Position numbers and translations under genes: made by a program
Shown here: one piece after another, positions 1 through 9,097 of the stretch
Numbering within the stretch: position 1 is the stretch's first letter
Layout: every line of letters begins with the position of its first letter
The notes under the pieces: generated by a model
The model's input: only the letters and a program-made list of their open reading frames with translations
The model's database searches: none
Told to the model about the DNA's origin: nothing
NCBI RefSeq assembly: GCF_016735595.1
Contig: NZ_JAERRB010000006.1
Span: 186,001-250,000 of the forward strand
DNA: 64,000 nucleotides
Source: Chryseolinea lacunae
GTDB lineage: Bacteria; Bacteroidota; Bacteroidia; Cytophagales; Cyclobacteriaceae
Reading direction: 5' to 3'

Positions 1-1
1 G

Positions 2-79
2 AAGACATTGATTTTGTTCCGAGATACGACTCAGTATGTCGCCAGCGTGTTTCGTTTTTCGCGACCCGGCCAGGGATAG
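2..79 (+). CDS. 3' end of an unidentified protein (partial)
   Basis: An open frame enters from the left edge and encodes 25 residues ending in SVFRFSRPGQG before two adjacent TAG stops (77-82). The frame is open to the edge and a strong + strand terminator lies downstream at 162-217, so a + strand gene probably ends here. Too little is visible to name a family. A second forward frame is also open across this stretch, so the frame choice is moderately certain. Confidence 0.4.
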   Translation, partial: KTLILFRDTTQYVASVFRFSRPGQG

Positions 80-161
80 TAGTGGAAAGACCGAAGTGCG
101 GTGGGTGTTTGCGGGGAGGCGGACTTGCAACGGATAGCCCGGCCCCGAGGGAACCGAGGGG
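80..161 (+). other. GC-rich 3' UTR segment, possibly structured
   Basis: This lies between the tandem stops of the partial gene and its terminator. GGGG (113-116) and GGC (118-120) can pair with CCCC (143-146) and GCC (137-139) around the loop GGACTTGCAACGGATA, and CCGAGGG occurs twice in a row at 145-160. The loop text resembles intergenic elements I associate with Bacteroidota genomes, but that is from memory. It could be a 3' UTR RNA element or plain spacer. Confidence 0.25.
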
Positions 162-217
162 GGACGCATCCCTGAACTACGTCACGACATTCGTAGCTTC
201 AGGATGCGTCCGCCTTT
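162..217 (+). terminator. Rho-independent terminator
   Basis: A long stem pairs 162-181 (GGACGCATCC C TGAA CTACG) with 192-211, interrupted by one-base bulges, and is followed by a T-rich tract (214-217 and further Ts after 220). The T tract is only on the + strand side, so it terminates the gene entering from the left rather than the minus strand mlaD-like gene. Confidence 0.65.
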
Positions 218-225
218 TGTGATTT

Positions 226-1179
226 TTATTTCTTGGCGTTTGCCTTTTCTTTCTCTTTCTGCAGGTCGCGCTCAATTTGTTTCTGGCTTTTGCCGAGGGG
301 CGCCAGGAAATGTTTGGGGTTTTTGTTGAAGTGTTTGGCGAGCGAGTCGACCGAGAGCAGCAGCTTGTTGAGGTTGGTGTAGAGCGTGTCTTCGGTCATG
401 AGTTTGCTGAGTGTGTTGTCGCCCTTGTTGAGGCGCGACAGCGTTTCGTTTAGCTTGGTGAGGCTTTGGTTGGCGCGGTTGAGGGTGCCGTTGATCTGGA
501 TCATCTTTAACGAATCGGACAGCGTTTTGAAGTTGGCCAGTGTGGGCTTGAGCTGGTCGAGGGTGCCGTTGAGGTTGTTGGCCACGCCCTTGACGGTGGA
601 GCCCAGTTCGCCGATGTTGGTGTTGGCGGTGATGAGCGTGCGGTTCAATAGACCGGGCGTTGCCTGCAGGCGAATGAACATGGTGTCGAGCCGGTTGGTG
701 TTGCGGGCCAGGTTGCCCAGCACCACGTTGAGGTTTTGCAAGGTGGTTTGCAGCGTTGTGGCTACGGGACCGGCAAAGTCCATGATGCCTTTGCTCACTT
801 CGGCCAGGATGGTGTCTTTGGGATTGAGCTTGCGTGTGCCGCGGCGCACGTCGAGGTCGATGAAGCGGCCGCCCAGCAATTCGCCGTCGAGCAAGGCACG
901 CGTGGAGTCTGTGAGCACGATGTTTGACTCAATGTCGAGCTGCACAATGACGCGGTTTCTGGACTGCTGTATTTCGATGTCACTCACACGGCCCACGGCC
1001 AGGCCGTTCAGAAAAATCTGGTTCGACTCGGTGAGCTTGTCCACATCCTGGTAGACAACATAATATTTATGCGTAGTTGAAAAAAAGTCGATTCCTTTTA
1101 AAAACTGAAAGCCAACGTAGAGCAGACTGATGGACACGACCATGAAGAGGCCGACCTTAAATTCTTTGGATAGTTTCAT
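226..1179 (-). CDS. MlaD/MCE family lipid-transport protein
   Basis: This 317-residue protein has the layout of a periplasmic lipid-binding MCE subunit of an Mla-type ABC importer. A short cytoplasmic start (KEFKVGLFMVVS) leads into one N-terminal membrane helix at about residues 8-25. An MCE domain at about 37-115 follows, with the family's GLAVGRVSDIEI and GELLGGRFIDLD stretches. The C-terminal half is long, amphipathic and Asn/Leu/Thr-rich and probably forms the helical needle. It lies 48 bases behind the amidase on the same strand, so the two are probably cotranscribed. The permease and ATPase partners are not in this window. MCE proteins move phospholipids between outer and inner membranes; the direction here is unknown. 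Confidence 0.85.
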   Translation of the reverse strand: MKLSKEFKVGLFMVVSISLLYVGFQFLKGIDFFSTTHKYYVVYQDVDKLTESNQIFLNGLAVGRVSDIEIQQSRNRVIVQLDIESNIVLTDSTRALLDGELLGGRFIDLDVRRGTRKLNPKDTILAEVSKGIMDFAGPVATTLQTTLQNLNVVLGNLARNTNRLDTMFIRLQATPGLLNRTLITANTNIGELGSTVKGVANNLNGTLDQLKPTLANFKTLSDSLKMIQINGTLNRANQSLTKLNETLSRLNKGDNTLSKLMTEDTLYTNLNKLLLSVDSLAKHFNKNPKHFLAPLGKSQKQIERDLQKEKEKANAKK

Positions 1180-1227
1180 GTAGTAGCGTTTCTATAAGGA
1201 ATGCAGAACCTAACTGGTTTTAAGGTC

Positions 1228-2145
1228 TCAATTTATGGATTCTACGTCACTTTTATATTCTTTGAAGGCGCGGTAAATGCCGGAGGCAATCAATTCCTGG
1301 CCTTCGTCGCCTGACAAAAACTTTTCTTCGGTGGAATTGGTGAGGAAACCTGTTTCGATGAGCACGCTGGGCATGGTGGTTTGCCACAGCACCACAAATC
1401 CGGCCTGTTTCACACCGCGGCTGGTGCGGCCGGCTTTGATTTTGAATTGAGACTCGATTTTGGAGGCAAATTTAAGACTGTTCTCCTGGTAAGCGCTCTG
1501 GGTGAGGGTGAACAGAATATACGACTCCGGACTGTTGTTGAAGCCTTCGTAGCGTTCTTCATAGTTTTCGTCCATGAGGATCACGGAGTTTTCGCGCTTG
1601 GCGATTTCGAGGTTGCCTTCGTCTTTGTGGAGGCCCATCACAAACGTTTCGGTGCCAAACGCTTTCACGTTGGGGTTGGCGTTGGCATGGATGCAGATGA
1701 AGAGGTCGGCTTTGTTTTTATTGGCGATGGCCGCGCGTTCGTCGAGGGCCAGGTAGCGGTCGTCTTTGCGGGTATAGATGACCTTTACACCGGGCACATT
1801 TTTTTCGATGTACTCGCCTACCTTAAGCGCGATTTTCAGGGCCAGGTCCTTTTCCTTTAGCAATTTGCCATGCGTTCCGTTGTCGTGGCCACCATGGCCG
1901 GCGTCGATCACAACCACATCCACTTTGGATTCGCGCGTTGGTGGCAAGGTGCTCGACGAGTTTAGCAAGGTTATTGCTAAGAGAAGCACTGTTAATCCTA
2001 TATTCCTCACGGGCCGTACGATGTTCAAAGTATTTGCAATAACTTTATGCAAAATTGTGAATTTTTCACTGAAAGGTAAAGAACTGTCCTTCAACTCAGC
2101 GCGTGTGCGGTATTTTATAGCCATCATTTTTACGTTTTTACTCAT
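1228..2145 (-). CDS. N-acetylmuramoyl-L-alanine amidase (Amidase_3)
   Basis: It cleaves the amide bond between N-acetylmuramic acid and the stem peptide of peptidoglycan, in the periplasm. The catalytic domain starts at about residue 74 with VVVIDAGHGGHDNGT (first zinc His). SIC-like FICIHANANP supplies the second zinc His, the domain closes with MPSVLIETGFLTN (catalytic Glu), and the length suits a bare Amidase_3 enzyme. The hydrophobic stretch NIGLTVLLLAITLL (about 49-62) looks like the core of a signal peptide. That puts the true start downstream of the longest frame, perhaps at a TTG near 2052. The long form would overlap the divergent lptD-like gene by 125 bases. The mlaD-like gene follows it. 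Confidence 0.9.
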   Translation of the reverse strand: MSKNVKMMAIKYRTRAELKDSSLPFSEKFTILHKVIANTLNIVRPVRNIGLTVLLLAITLLNSSSTLPPTRESKVDVVVIDAGHGGHDNGTHGKLLKEKDLALKIALKVGEYIEKNVPGVKVIYTRKDDRYLALDERAAIANKNKADLFICIHANANPNVKAFGTETFVMGLHKDEGNLEIAKRENSVILMDENYEERYEGFNNSPESYILFTLTQSAYQENSLKFASKIESQFKIKAGRTSRGVKQAGFVVLWQTTMPSVLIETGFLTNSTEEKFLSGDEGQELIASGIYRAFKEYKSDVESIN

Positions 2146-4819
2146 TCAAACTGCCGTGGCGCAGGTGGAACCCCGGGTGAATTCGCCGCGCGGGGTGCTC
2201 CCTTACAAAAAAGATTCGCTGGCCACACCCCCACCCGACTCGCTGTCGCTGCCTGCCGATTCGCTTCGCGCCCGCCAGGACACCGTGAAAGTGCCTCCGG
2301 CCAAAGGCGAGATCGAAACCACTATCAACTATTCGGCCAGGGATTCTATACGCGCCCAAATAGACGGCAAAATGGTGTGGCTCTATGGCGACGCCAAAAT
2401 TGTGTATGGCGAAGTGGAACTGGAGGCCGAAGAAATCGTGATCGACTATGCCAACAGCACCCTCACCGCCCACGGCACCCGCGACTCGCTGGGCAACCGC
2501 ATAGGCTACCCGATTTTCAAGAACGGGCAGGAACTCTACGAGACAAAAGACATCATATACAACTTCAAGACCAAACGCGCCCGCATCAGCGAAGTGGTGA
2601 CGCAACAAGGCGAAGCCTATATCAGCGGCGACGTAGTTTTTAAAAACGAGAAGGGCGAACTGCTGAGCCGCCGCAACAGCTACACCACCTGCAACCTGGA
2701 GCATCCCCACTTCCGCATCCGGGCCACCAAGACCAAGGCCATCCCTAACGACAAGATTGTGGCCGGCCCGTTCTATATGGAATTCAACGACATTCCACTG
2801 CCCATCGGCTTTTTGTTCGGCATGTTTCCGTCGCCCCGCCGCAGCGCCAGCGGCATCATTGTGCCGGCCTATGGTGAAGAAAAACGTCGCGGCTTCAACC
2901 TTCGAGGAGGTGGCTATTTCTTCGACATCAGCGAATACGTGAAGCTGGCCCTCACGGCCGACATCTATTCGCGGGGCGGCCATGCGCTCTACGCAAACTC
3001 GTCGTATGTGAAACGTTATCGCTACAGCGGCACCGTGAACTTCGCCTATTCGAAAAACCCCGACTCGGACGACAAAATTGAAACGGCAAACTTCAGCAAA
3101 GATTTCAGGCTCACCTGGAGCCACTCGCCCCAGTCGAAGGGCACGGGTCGTTTCTCGGCGTCGGTCAACGCGGCCACCACCACGTTCAATCAAAACAACT
3201 TTTTGTCCTATGGCACGGCGGGCAACTTGTCGAGCTCGAGCATCAACAACATCACAGCCAAACTAAGCTCCAACGTGTCGTACAGCAAACGCCTCTCGGG
3301 CACGCCGTTCTCGTTGGGTATTAACCTGAACCACAACCAGGATCTGCAAACCAAGCAGGTAGACCTGTTGCTGCCCAGCCTGAGCTTGAACATGGTGAAC
3401 ATCTATCCGTTCCAAAGCAAAAGCGGAAAGACCAACGCGCTCGACAATTTCTCGGTGGGCTATGCCATGGTGGCGCAAAATCGTGTCACAAACAACCTGG
3501 GCCGCTTCACGCCCACCGCTGCCAAAGACAGCATCGCGCCCTTCACCAGCGGCAACTTCGGAACGTTTTTCAGCAACGGAAAAAAAGGGATACGCCACTC
3601 CGTTCCCACGTCATTTTCATTCAAGGCCCTGCGCTTCTTCACCATGTCGCCTTCAGTGTCGTTCGAACAAAAGTTTTATGACGAACAACAGACCTGGGCC
3701 TACAACGAAGACAAACAACTGGTGAAGGTGAGCAGCACAAAAGGCTTTAATGCCATCACTAACTATTCGTTTAGCATGGGCACCAACACGCGGATCTATG
3801 GCATGTATTTCGTTAAGAACAAGCTCAAGAAAGTGAAAGCCATCCGTCACGTCGTCAACCCGTCGATCTCCTATAGCTACACGCCCGATTTCCGGATGAA
3901 TCCGAAATACTTCCAGGCATTGCGCGACCCCACCGACACCACGGGAAAACGGATCAATTTTGTGGATCGTTACCAAGGCTCTGTGTATGGCGGGTCCAGC
4001 CAGGGCCACAGCAGCGCCATCGGGTTTGGCATTGGCAACAACCTCGAAATGAAAGTGCAGGGCCCCAAAGACTCCGTGGCCCGCAAGGTGATGTTGCTGA
4101 ACAACTTTTCCATCAGCAGCAGCTACAACATGATTGCCGACTCGTTCAAGCTGGCGCCCTTCTCCATGGCCGCCAACACCAACCTGCTCGACAACCTGTT
4201 GAACATGAACCTGTCGGCCACACTCGACCCCTATCGCATCGACCGCCTGCCAAACGAAGACGGCACAACCTATCGCGAGAAGAAACGCGACGACTATGCC
4301 TGGAAAAGCGGAAGCATCGGCCGCATCACGTCGGCCACGCTGGCGCTGAGCACCAACCTGAACCCGAAGGCACGCGCCAAAGAAAACACCACGAAAGAAA
4401 AGATCGGCAAGTCGGACATGCCCGAGCAGGAGAAACAATTTCTGTTGCAGAACCCCGATGCCTATGTGGACTTCGACATTCCGTGGAGCATGAACCTGAG
4501 CTATAACCTGGGCTATTCCAATCCGGTGAGGACCACCGAAGCCACGCGATCGTCGGTCACACAAACGCTCACCATGTCGGGCGATGTGTCGCTGTCGGAG
4601 AAGTGGAAAGTGACCTACAGCTCGGGCTATCACTTCGAACAGAAAGCGTTCACCCAAACCAACCTCGGCATTGCGCGCGACCTCCACTGCTGGACTATGC
4701 GCCTCAACTGGACGCCCTTCGGACCTTTTCAACAATTCTACTTCGTCATCAACGTGAAGTCTACGGTGCTTCAGGACCTGAAGCTGGAGCGACGCAAACC
4801 GTTCTTCGACAACTTGTGA
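2021..4819 (+). CDS. LptD-like LPS-assembly outer membrane protein
   Basis: This large protein (932 residues from the ATG at 2021) fits the Bacteroidota LptD/OstA-like family, which inserts lipopolysaccharide into the outer leaflet. A signal peptide (FIAIIFTFLLIQTAVAQ) is followed by a Ser/Pro/Asp-rich linker. An OstA-like region at about 100-260 has repeated short beta strands (MVWLYGDAKIVYGEVELEAE), then a long barrel rich in Asn/Ser/Tyr alternation such as SYSYTPDF and NYSFSMGTN. A GTG at 2105 is an attractive alternative start because it puts the signal peptide at the N terminus and shortens the overlap with the amidase. LptE or other Lpt genes are not adjacent. Confidence 0.85.
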   Translation: MFKVFAITLCKIVNFSLKGKELSFNSARVRYFIAIIFTFLLIQTAVAQVEPRVNSPRGVLPYKKDSLATPPPDSLSLPADSLRARQDTVKVPPAKGEIETTINYSARDSIRAQIDGKMVWLYGDAKIVYGEVELEAEEIVIDYANSTLTAHGTRDSLGNRIGYPIFKNGQELYETKDIIYNFKTKRARISEVVTQQGEAYISGDVVFKNEKGELLSRRNSYTTCNLEHPHFRIRATKTKAIPNDKIVAGPFYMEFNDIPLPIGFLFGMFPSPRRSASGIIVPAYGEEKRRGFNLRGGGYFFDISEYVKLALTADIYSRGGHALYANSSYVKRYRYSGTVNFAYSKNPDSDDKIETANFSKDFRLTWSHSPQSKGTGRFSASVNAATTTFNQNNFLSYGTAGNLSSSSINNITAKLSSNVSYSKRLSGTPFSLGINLNHNQDLQTKQVDLLLPSLSLNMVNIYPFQSKSGKTNALDNFSVGYAMVAQNRVTNNLGRFTPTAAKDSIAPFTSGNFGTFFSNGKKGIRHSVPTSFSFKALRFFTMSPSVSFEQKFYDEQQTWAYNEDKQLVKVSSTKGFNAITNYSFSMGTNTRIYGMYFVKNKLKKVKAIRHVVNPSISYSYTPDFRMNPKYFQALRDPTDTTGKRINFVDRYQGSVYGGSSQGHSSAIGFGIGNNLEMKVQGPKDSVARKVMLLNNFSISSSYNMIADSFKLAPFSMAANTNLLDNLLNMNLSATLDPYRIDRLPNEDGTTYREKKRDDYAWKSGSIGRITSATLALSTNLNPKARAKENTTKEKIGKSDMPEQEKQFLLQNPDAYVDFDIPWSMNLSYNLGYSNPVRTTEATRSSVTQTLTMSGDVSLSEKWKVTYSSGYHFEQKAFTQTNLGIARDLHCWTMRLNWTPFGPFQQFYFVINVKSTVLQDLKLERRKPFFDNL

Positions 4820-4845
4820 TCCTGATCTGAAACGCCATAAAAAAA

Positions 4846-4871
4846 GGAGAACGTTTTTGTAAACGTTCTCC
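4846..4871. terminator. Bidirectional terminator between lptD-like gene and lysS
   Basis: A perfect 11-base-pair stem, GGAGAACGTTT pairing with AAACGTTCTCC around a TTGT loop, has seven As on its left and a pyrimidine-rich stretch on its right. The A run becomes a T run for minus strand transcripts, so it best serves lysS, and it can also serve the converging lptD-like gene. Confidence 0.85.
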
Positions 4872-4915
4872 ATTTCTATTTACAGCCTGTCCTTTTTACG
4901 CACAGGTTCACAATC

Positions 4916-6655
4916 TCAATTCACGGCCTTCAGCCAACCTTCCACTTCTTCCATGGTAGGATTCTGCACATTTTCGAGTTTCATTTTCTTGCGCAGGCCA
5001 CACACGTCGTTGAAAAGCTTGGAGGCTTTCATCTCTTTCAATTGTGTGAGCGCGTTGATGCCCAATTTTTGCAGGATGGGCACCAGTTCGGCGCGAACAC
5101 CGAGGGCTGCGAAATCCTTTTCCGTTAACTGTGCCACCGGATTTTCGGGTTTCATCTGCGGGAAGAAAAGCACATCCTGAATGGAAGGTGAGTTGGTCAT
5201 GATCATCGACAAACGGTCGATGCCAATGCCCAGCCCGGCCGTTGGCGGCATGCCATATTCCAGGGCGCGGAGAAAATCTTCGTCCAGCGTCATGGCTTCT
5301 TCGTCGCCACGTTTGCCCAGCTCCAATTGTTCTTCGAAGCGGCTGCGCTGATCGATGGGGTCGTTGAGCTCGCTGAACGAGTTCGCAATTTCTTTGCTGT
5401 TGCAGATGGCTTCGAAACGTTCTACCAGTCCCGGTTTGCTGCGATGCTTTTTTGCCAGCGGCGACATCTCGATGGGATAGTCGGTGATGAACGTGGGCTG
5501 AACCAGGTTGGGCTCGCACTTCTCACCAAAAATCTGGTCGATCAATTTGCCTTTGCCCATAGTCTCGTCCATAGGCACGTGCAGTTGGCGGCAGGTGTCG
5601 CGCAATTCCTGCTCCGACATGGCAGAGATGTCGATGCCCGTGAAATGCTGAATGGCTTCGAACATGGTGTAGCGCTTCCAGGGACGTTTGAAGTCAAGCA
5701 GATTTTTGCCCACCTGCACTTCCGTTTTTCCGTGAAGGTCAATGGCCACTTTCTCGATCATCTCTTCCACCAGGTCCATCATCCAGTAGTAGTCCTTGTA
5801 GGCTACATATAATTCTATTTGCGTGAACTCGGGATTGTGAAAACGCGACATGCCTTCGTTCCGGAAATCTTTCGAGAACTCGTACACGCCATTGAAGCCT
5901 CCTACGATGAGGCGTTTCAAATACAGCTCGTTGGCAATGCGCAGATAGAGCGTCATGTCAAGCGTGTTGTGGTGCGTTTTGAAGGGGCGTGCCGCCGCGC
6001 CACCATAGAGCGGTTGCAGAATGGGGGTCTCCACTTCCAGATATGCCTTCGCGTTCAGGTATTGACGCATGGAGTTGACCAGCTGTGTGCGTTTCACAAA
6101 CGCGTCGCGCACGTCGGGGTTCACAATCAAATCCACATAGCGCATGCGGTAGCGTTGCTCAGGGTCGGTGAAGGCGTCGTGACGCGTCACCACGCCTTGC
6201 TCGTCGGTAGTTTCTTTCACCACAGGCAACGGGCGAAGCGATTTGCTCAGCACCGTGAGGCTGGTCACGTGAATGGAAATCTCACCGGTTTGCGTGGTAA
6301 AGCCATAGCCTTTCACACCGATGATGTCGCCGATGTCGAGAAGCTTTTTGAATACGGTGTTGTATAAAGTCTTGTCTTCCGTCGGGCAGATGTCGTCGCG
6401 ACGGATGTAGAGTTGGATGCGGCCGGTTTCGTCTTGCAGTTCGGCAAACGACGCGTTGCCCATGATGCGGCGGCTCATGATGCGGCCGGCGATAGAGATG
6501 TCGCGGTAGTCGCTCTTCAGGCGCTCGTAGTTCTCCAGGATTTCCCGGGACGACGCGTTCACCTCAAAAAGTTCGGCCGGGTAGGGGTTGATGCCCAGCT
6601 TTTCAAATTCCTCCAGGCTTTTACGCCGGATGATCTCCTGTTCGCTCAATTGCAT
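4916..6655 (-). CDS. lysS: Lysyl-tRNA synthetase, class II
   Basis: This enzyme charges tRNA-Lys with lysine using ATP. The 579-residue protein has an N-terminal OB fold for the anticodon at about 55-165 ([18 protein letters not shown]). The class II core follows, with motif 2 as [20 protein letters not shown] and motif 3 as [13 protein letters not shown] plus the lysine-specific [14 protein letters not shown] tail of about 70 residues beyond motif 3 ([17 protein letters not shown]...) is longer than in the E. coli enzyme and looks like a helical extra domain. The ATG at 6655 fits the usual N terminus ([15 protein letters not shown]). It is a single-gene unit with its own terminator. Confidence 0.97.
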   Translation of the reverse strand: MQLSEQEIIRRKSLEEFEKLGINPYPAELFEVNASSREILENYERLKSDYRDISIAGRIMSRRIMGNASFAELQDETGRIQLYIRRDDICPTEDKTLYNTVFKKLLDIGDIIGVKGYGFTTQTGEISIHVTSLTVLSKSLRPLPVVKETTDEQGVVTRHDAFTDPEQRYRMRYVDLIVNPDVRDAFVKRTQLVNSMRQYLNAKAYLEVETPILQPLYGGAAARPFKTHHNTLDMTLYLRIANELYLKRLIVGGFNGVYEFSKDFRNEGMSRFHNPEFTQIELYVAYKDYYWMMDLVEEMIEKVAIDLHGKTEVQVGKNLLDFKRPWKRYTMFEAIQHFTGIDISAMSEQELRDTCRQLHVPMDETMGKGKLIDQIFGEKCEPNLVQPTFITDYPIEMSPLAKKHRSKPGLVERFEAICNSKEIANSFSELNDPIDQRSRFEEQLELGKRGDEEAMTLDEDFLRALEYGMPPTAGLGIGIDRLSMIMTNSPSIQDVLFFPQMKPENPVAQLTEKDFAALGVRAELVPILQKLGINALTQLKEMKASKLFNDVCGLRKKMKLENVQNPTMEEVEGWLKAVN

Positions 6656-6671
6656 GACTGAAAAATTTTGG

Positions 6672-6679
6672 CAAAAATA
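6672..6679 (-). promoter_or_regulatory. Candidate -7 box for lysS
   Basis: On the minus strand this reads TATTTTTG, matching the Bacteroidota -7 consensus TAnnTTTG, 16 bases upstream of the lysS ATG. No convincing TTTG -33 box is seen at the usual spacing, so this is tentative. Confidence 0.35.
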
Positions 6680-6748
6680 CGCGAATTAGGGAGAGGGAAA
6701 AATCTATCGGGAAGATTGACAGCCCCCACACTTTGTTTTGCGGAATCG

Positions 6749-7933
6749 CTAGCGCCCGTTGCGCCGACGTTGCAGCTCTTTGCGGATGAGCACGAGCTCG
6801 CGGCTGCTTTGCCCGGCCACCGACGTGTTTTCGGCCGCGCGGCGCAGCAAATAGGGCATCACCGAGCGCACCGGCCCATAGGGCACATATTTGGCCACGT
6901 TATAGCCCGCCTTGGCCAGGTTAAACGAAATGTTGTCGCTCATGCCATAGAGTTGGGCAAACCACATGTGCACGTCGTTGGGCTGCAACCCCTTCTTCTC
7001 CATGAGCGTGGTGAGGTATTGGTTGCTGATTTCGTTGTGCGATCCGCACATGGTGGTGATGTAGCCGTGGTGGCCAACACAAAACTCAAGCGCTGCGTCG
7101 AAAGCCCGGTCGGTTGCGCCTTTGTCGGGCTGGATTGGGCTGGCGTATCCCTTCGCGGCGGCGCGGGCACGTTCTTTTTCCATATAGGCACCACGCACCA
7201 GTTTGGCGCCAAGAAAATAATGATGCTTCAGTGCTTCTTCGTATGACGCCTTCAGGTTGTCGAGCGATGCCGTGCGATAGAGCTGGTAGGTGTTGAACAC
7301 GATGGCCTTCTCGCGGTTGTATTTCGCCATCATCTCGTAGGCCAGGTCATCGATGGTGTCTTGTATCCAGGTTTCTTCGGCGTCTACCAGCACGGGTACG
7401 CCATAGGCATGGGCTTTCCGGCAAATATTGTCCACCCGATGGCGGACCAGTTCGAACGCCTTGTGTTCTTCGTGGCTGAGTTGAATTTTTTGCTGCACTT
7501 TCTCCAACACTTCGGTCGAAGCAATGCCCGTGACTTTGAACACCGAGAACGGAATGGTCTTGCTGTGGTGAGCCTTCTCGATGGTGCGTATAGTTTCTTC
7601 CATGGTGCGGTCGAAGCCCTCTTCCGATTTCTCGCCCTCTACGGAATAGTCGAGAATGGTTTGCACGCCATAACGAGCCAGCGTGGCCGACGAAGCCGAG
7701 GTTTCCTCAATGTTTTCGCCGCCACAGAAATGATCGAATGCAGTTTTGCGGATGATGCCTTCCACCGGCAAGCGAAGGTTGAGCGCAAGCCGCACCGCGC
7801 CCGTCGCCAGCTTCGACATGAACGGATGGTTCACCATCGAAAAAATGAAATTGGCTTTCCGGATCGCCCCATCAGACTTGTATTGAAAGGCTACGGCGGT
7901 GTCTTCAAATGAAACGGTGGTCTCTGGTTTCAT
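6749..7933 (-). CDS. Proline dehydrogenase family protein
   Basis: It oxidises proline to pyrroline-5-carboxylate with FAD, the first step of proline catabolism. The 394-residue protein (ATG at 7933, chosen because the promoter lies just upstream) is a stand-alone PRODH barrel. It carries PVLVDAEETWIQD, NTYQLYRTASLDNL and the substrate/FAD motif LVRGAYMEKERARA with its conserved Arg residues, and YGPVRSVMPYLLRRAAEN near the end, which matches the conserved Arg-Arg of the substrate site. There is no fused or adjacent P5C dehydrogenase. It is transcribed away from aroB and has its own consensus promoter. Confidence 0.92.
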   Translation of the reverse strand: MKPETTVSFEDTAVAFQYKSDGAIRKANFIFSMVNHPFMSKLATGAVRLALNLRLPVEGIIRKTAFDHFCGGENIEETSASSATLARYGVQTILDYSVEGEKSEEGFDRTMEETIRTIEKAHHSKTIPFSVFKVTGIASTEVLEKVQQKIQLSHEEHKAFELVRHRVDNICRKAHAYGVPVLVDAEETWIQDTIDDLAYEMMAKYNREKAIVFNTYQLYRTASLDNLKASYEEALKHHYFLGAKLVRGAYMEKERARAAAKGYASPIQPDKGATDRAFDAALEFCVGHHGYITTMCGSHNEISNQYLTTLMEKKGLQPNDVHMWFAQLYGMSDNISFNLAKAGYNVAKYVPYGPVRSVMPYLLRRAAENTSVAGQSSRELVLIRKELQRRRNGR

Positions 7934-7949
7934 AGCAAAAAATGTCGGG

Positions 7950-7980
7950 CAAATATAGCCCGCCAATCTCCGGCCACAAA
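7950..7980 (-). promoter_or_regulatory. Consensus Bacteroidota promoter of the proline dehydrogenase gene
   Basis: On the minus strand there is a TTTG -33 box (7977-7980), exactly 19 bases, then a TATATTTG -7 box (7950-7957). This is a full match to the Bacteroidota housekeeping promoter pattern and ends 16 bases before the ATG at 7933. Confidence 0.6.
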
Positions 7981-8000
7981 GCCACCGTTTCGCACGGCAA

Positions 8001-8038
8001 TTGCGATTGCTGATATTTTAATAACTTTCGAACGAAAG
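8001..8038 (+). promoter_or_regulatory. Candidate aroB promoter with adjacent inverted repeat
   Basis: TTG (8001-8003), 18 bases and TAACTTTC (8022-8029) form a weak match to the promoter pattern, 24 bases before the aroB ATG. CTTTCG and CGAAAG (8025-8038) form an inverted repeat overlapping the -7 position, which could be an operator or a short 5' hairpin. Confidence 0.3.
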
Positions 8039-8053
8039 ATTCACAAAAGCCTG

Positions 8054-9097
8054 ATGCTGCCCGATAACATTCTGTTTTCACACGATCCCGCCAACGATTT
8101 GGCGACCTTTCTCCAGAAAAAAAAATACAGCCAGGTCGGTGTCCTGGTCGATGAAAATACCCGTCGCCACAGCTATCCGCTGGTGAAAGACGGACTGCCC
8201 GAGCACTTTGTGATTGAAGTGCCCAGCGGCGAAGAAGCCAAGAACCTGACCACCTGCACCACCATCTGGCAAGCCATGACCGACACGGCCATGGACCGCC
8301 ATGCCTGCCTCATTGTGTTGGGCGGCGGTGTGCTGGGCGACATGGGCGGGTTTTGTGCGGCCACCTATAAACGGGGCATCGACTTCATTTTGATTCCCAC
8401 CACACTCCTCGCCCAGGCCGACGCCAGCATTGGCGGAAAACTGGGAGTGGATTTTAATCACTACAAAAATCACATCGGCGTTTTTCAAAATCCCACCGTC
8501 ACGCTATTGTACAGCGGGTTCCTGAAAACGCTTCCCCTCGCCGAACTCCGCTCGGGGTTTGCCGAAGTGATCAAACACACCCTCATTGCCGACAAGGCCA
8601 TGTGGGAGGTGATCTCACAAAAAGACCTGGCTTCGCAAGACTGGGATGCGCTGATCCACCACTCCGTAGCCTTCAAGGCACGGGTCACACAGGAGGATCC
8701 CAAAGAAAAAGGATTGCGTAAAATTCTAAACGCCGGTCACACCATTGGCCACGCCCTGGAAACATACCTGCTCACAGCGGGCAACCGAATCCTGCACGGC
8801 GAAGCGGTGGCCGTCGGGTTGATTGCTGAGGCGTACATAGGCCGTCAGCGAAGCATGATCAGTGCCGAAGACTTTGCGAGCCTTTGCACATTCATACTGG
8901 GCATTTACGGAAAAGTGAATCTGCGTGAAGAAGACCTGGATGCTGTTGCCAAACTGGCGCTTCAGGATAAGAAGAATAAGGGAAATAGCATCCTGAGCGT
9001 ATTGCCCGATGGAATCGGCAATGCGCGGTGGGACTTTGAGATTAGTCTGGAAGAAGTGAAAGGTGCTTTGTCATTCTACCGAACGCTTCACACGTAG
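8054..9097 (+). CDS. aroB: 3-dehydroquinate synthase
   Basis: It converts DAHP to 3-dehydroquinate, step two of the shikimate pathway, in the cytoplasm, using NAD and a divalent metal. The 347-residue protein shows the NAD-binding GGGVLGDMGGFCA at about 95-107 and the LIPTTLLAQADASIGGKLGV block. The metal ligands are GFAEVIKHTL (Glu), NAGHTIGHALE (His) and HGEAVAVGL (His). Its end overlaps a small antisense gene by 10 bases. aroA lies downstream on the same strand, so two of the seven shikimate steps are encoded together. Confidence 0.96.
   Translation: MLPDNILFSHDPANDLATFLQKKKYSQVGVLVDENTRRHSYPLVKDGLPEHFVIEVPSGEEAKNLTTCTTIWQAMTDTAMDRHACLIVLGGGVLGDMGGFCAATYKRGIDFILIPTTLLAQADASIGGKLGVDFNHYKNHIGVFQNPTVTLLYSGFLKTLPLAELRSGFAEVIKHTLIADKAMWEVISQKDLASQDWDALIHHSVAFKARVTQEDPKEKGLRKILNAGHTIGHALETYLLTAGNRILHGEAVAVGLIAEAYIGRQRSMISAEDFASLCTFILGIYGKVNLREEDLDAVAKLALQDKKNKGNSILSVLPDGIGNARWDFEISLEEVKGALSFYRTLHT

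Noticed and set aside
1778-2020. In-frame upstream extension of the LptD-like gene by 81 residues
   Set aside because: It runs antisense through the conserved amidase domain and precedes the signal peptide.
2138-4873. Long minus strand frames opposite the LptD-like gene (about 350 and 400 residues)
   Set aside because: They are His/Val/Gly/Ala-rich translations with no domain, typical antisense shadows of a long GC-rich gene.
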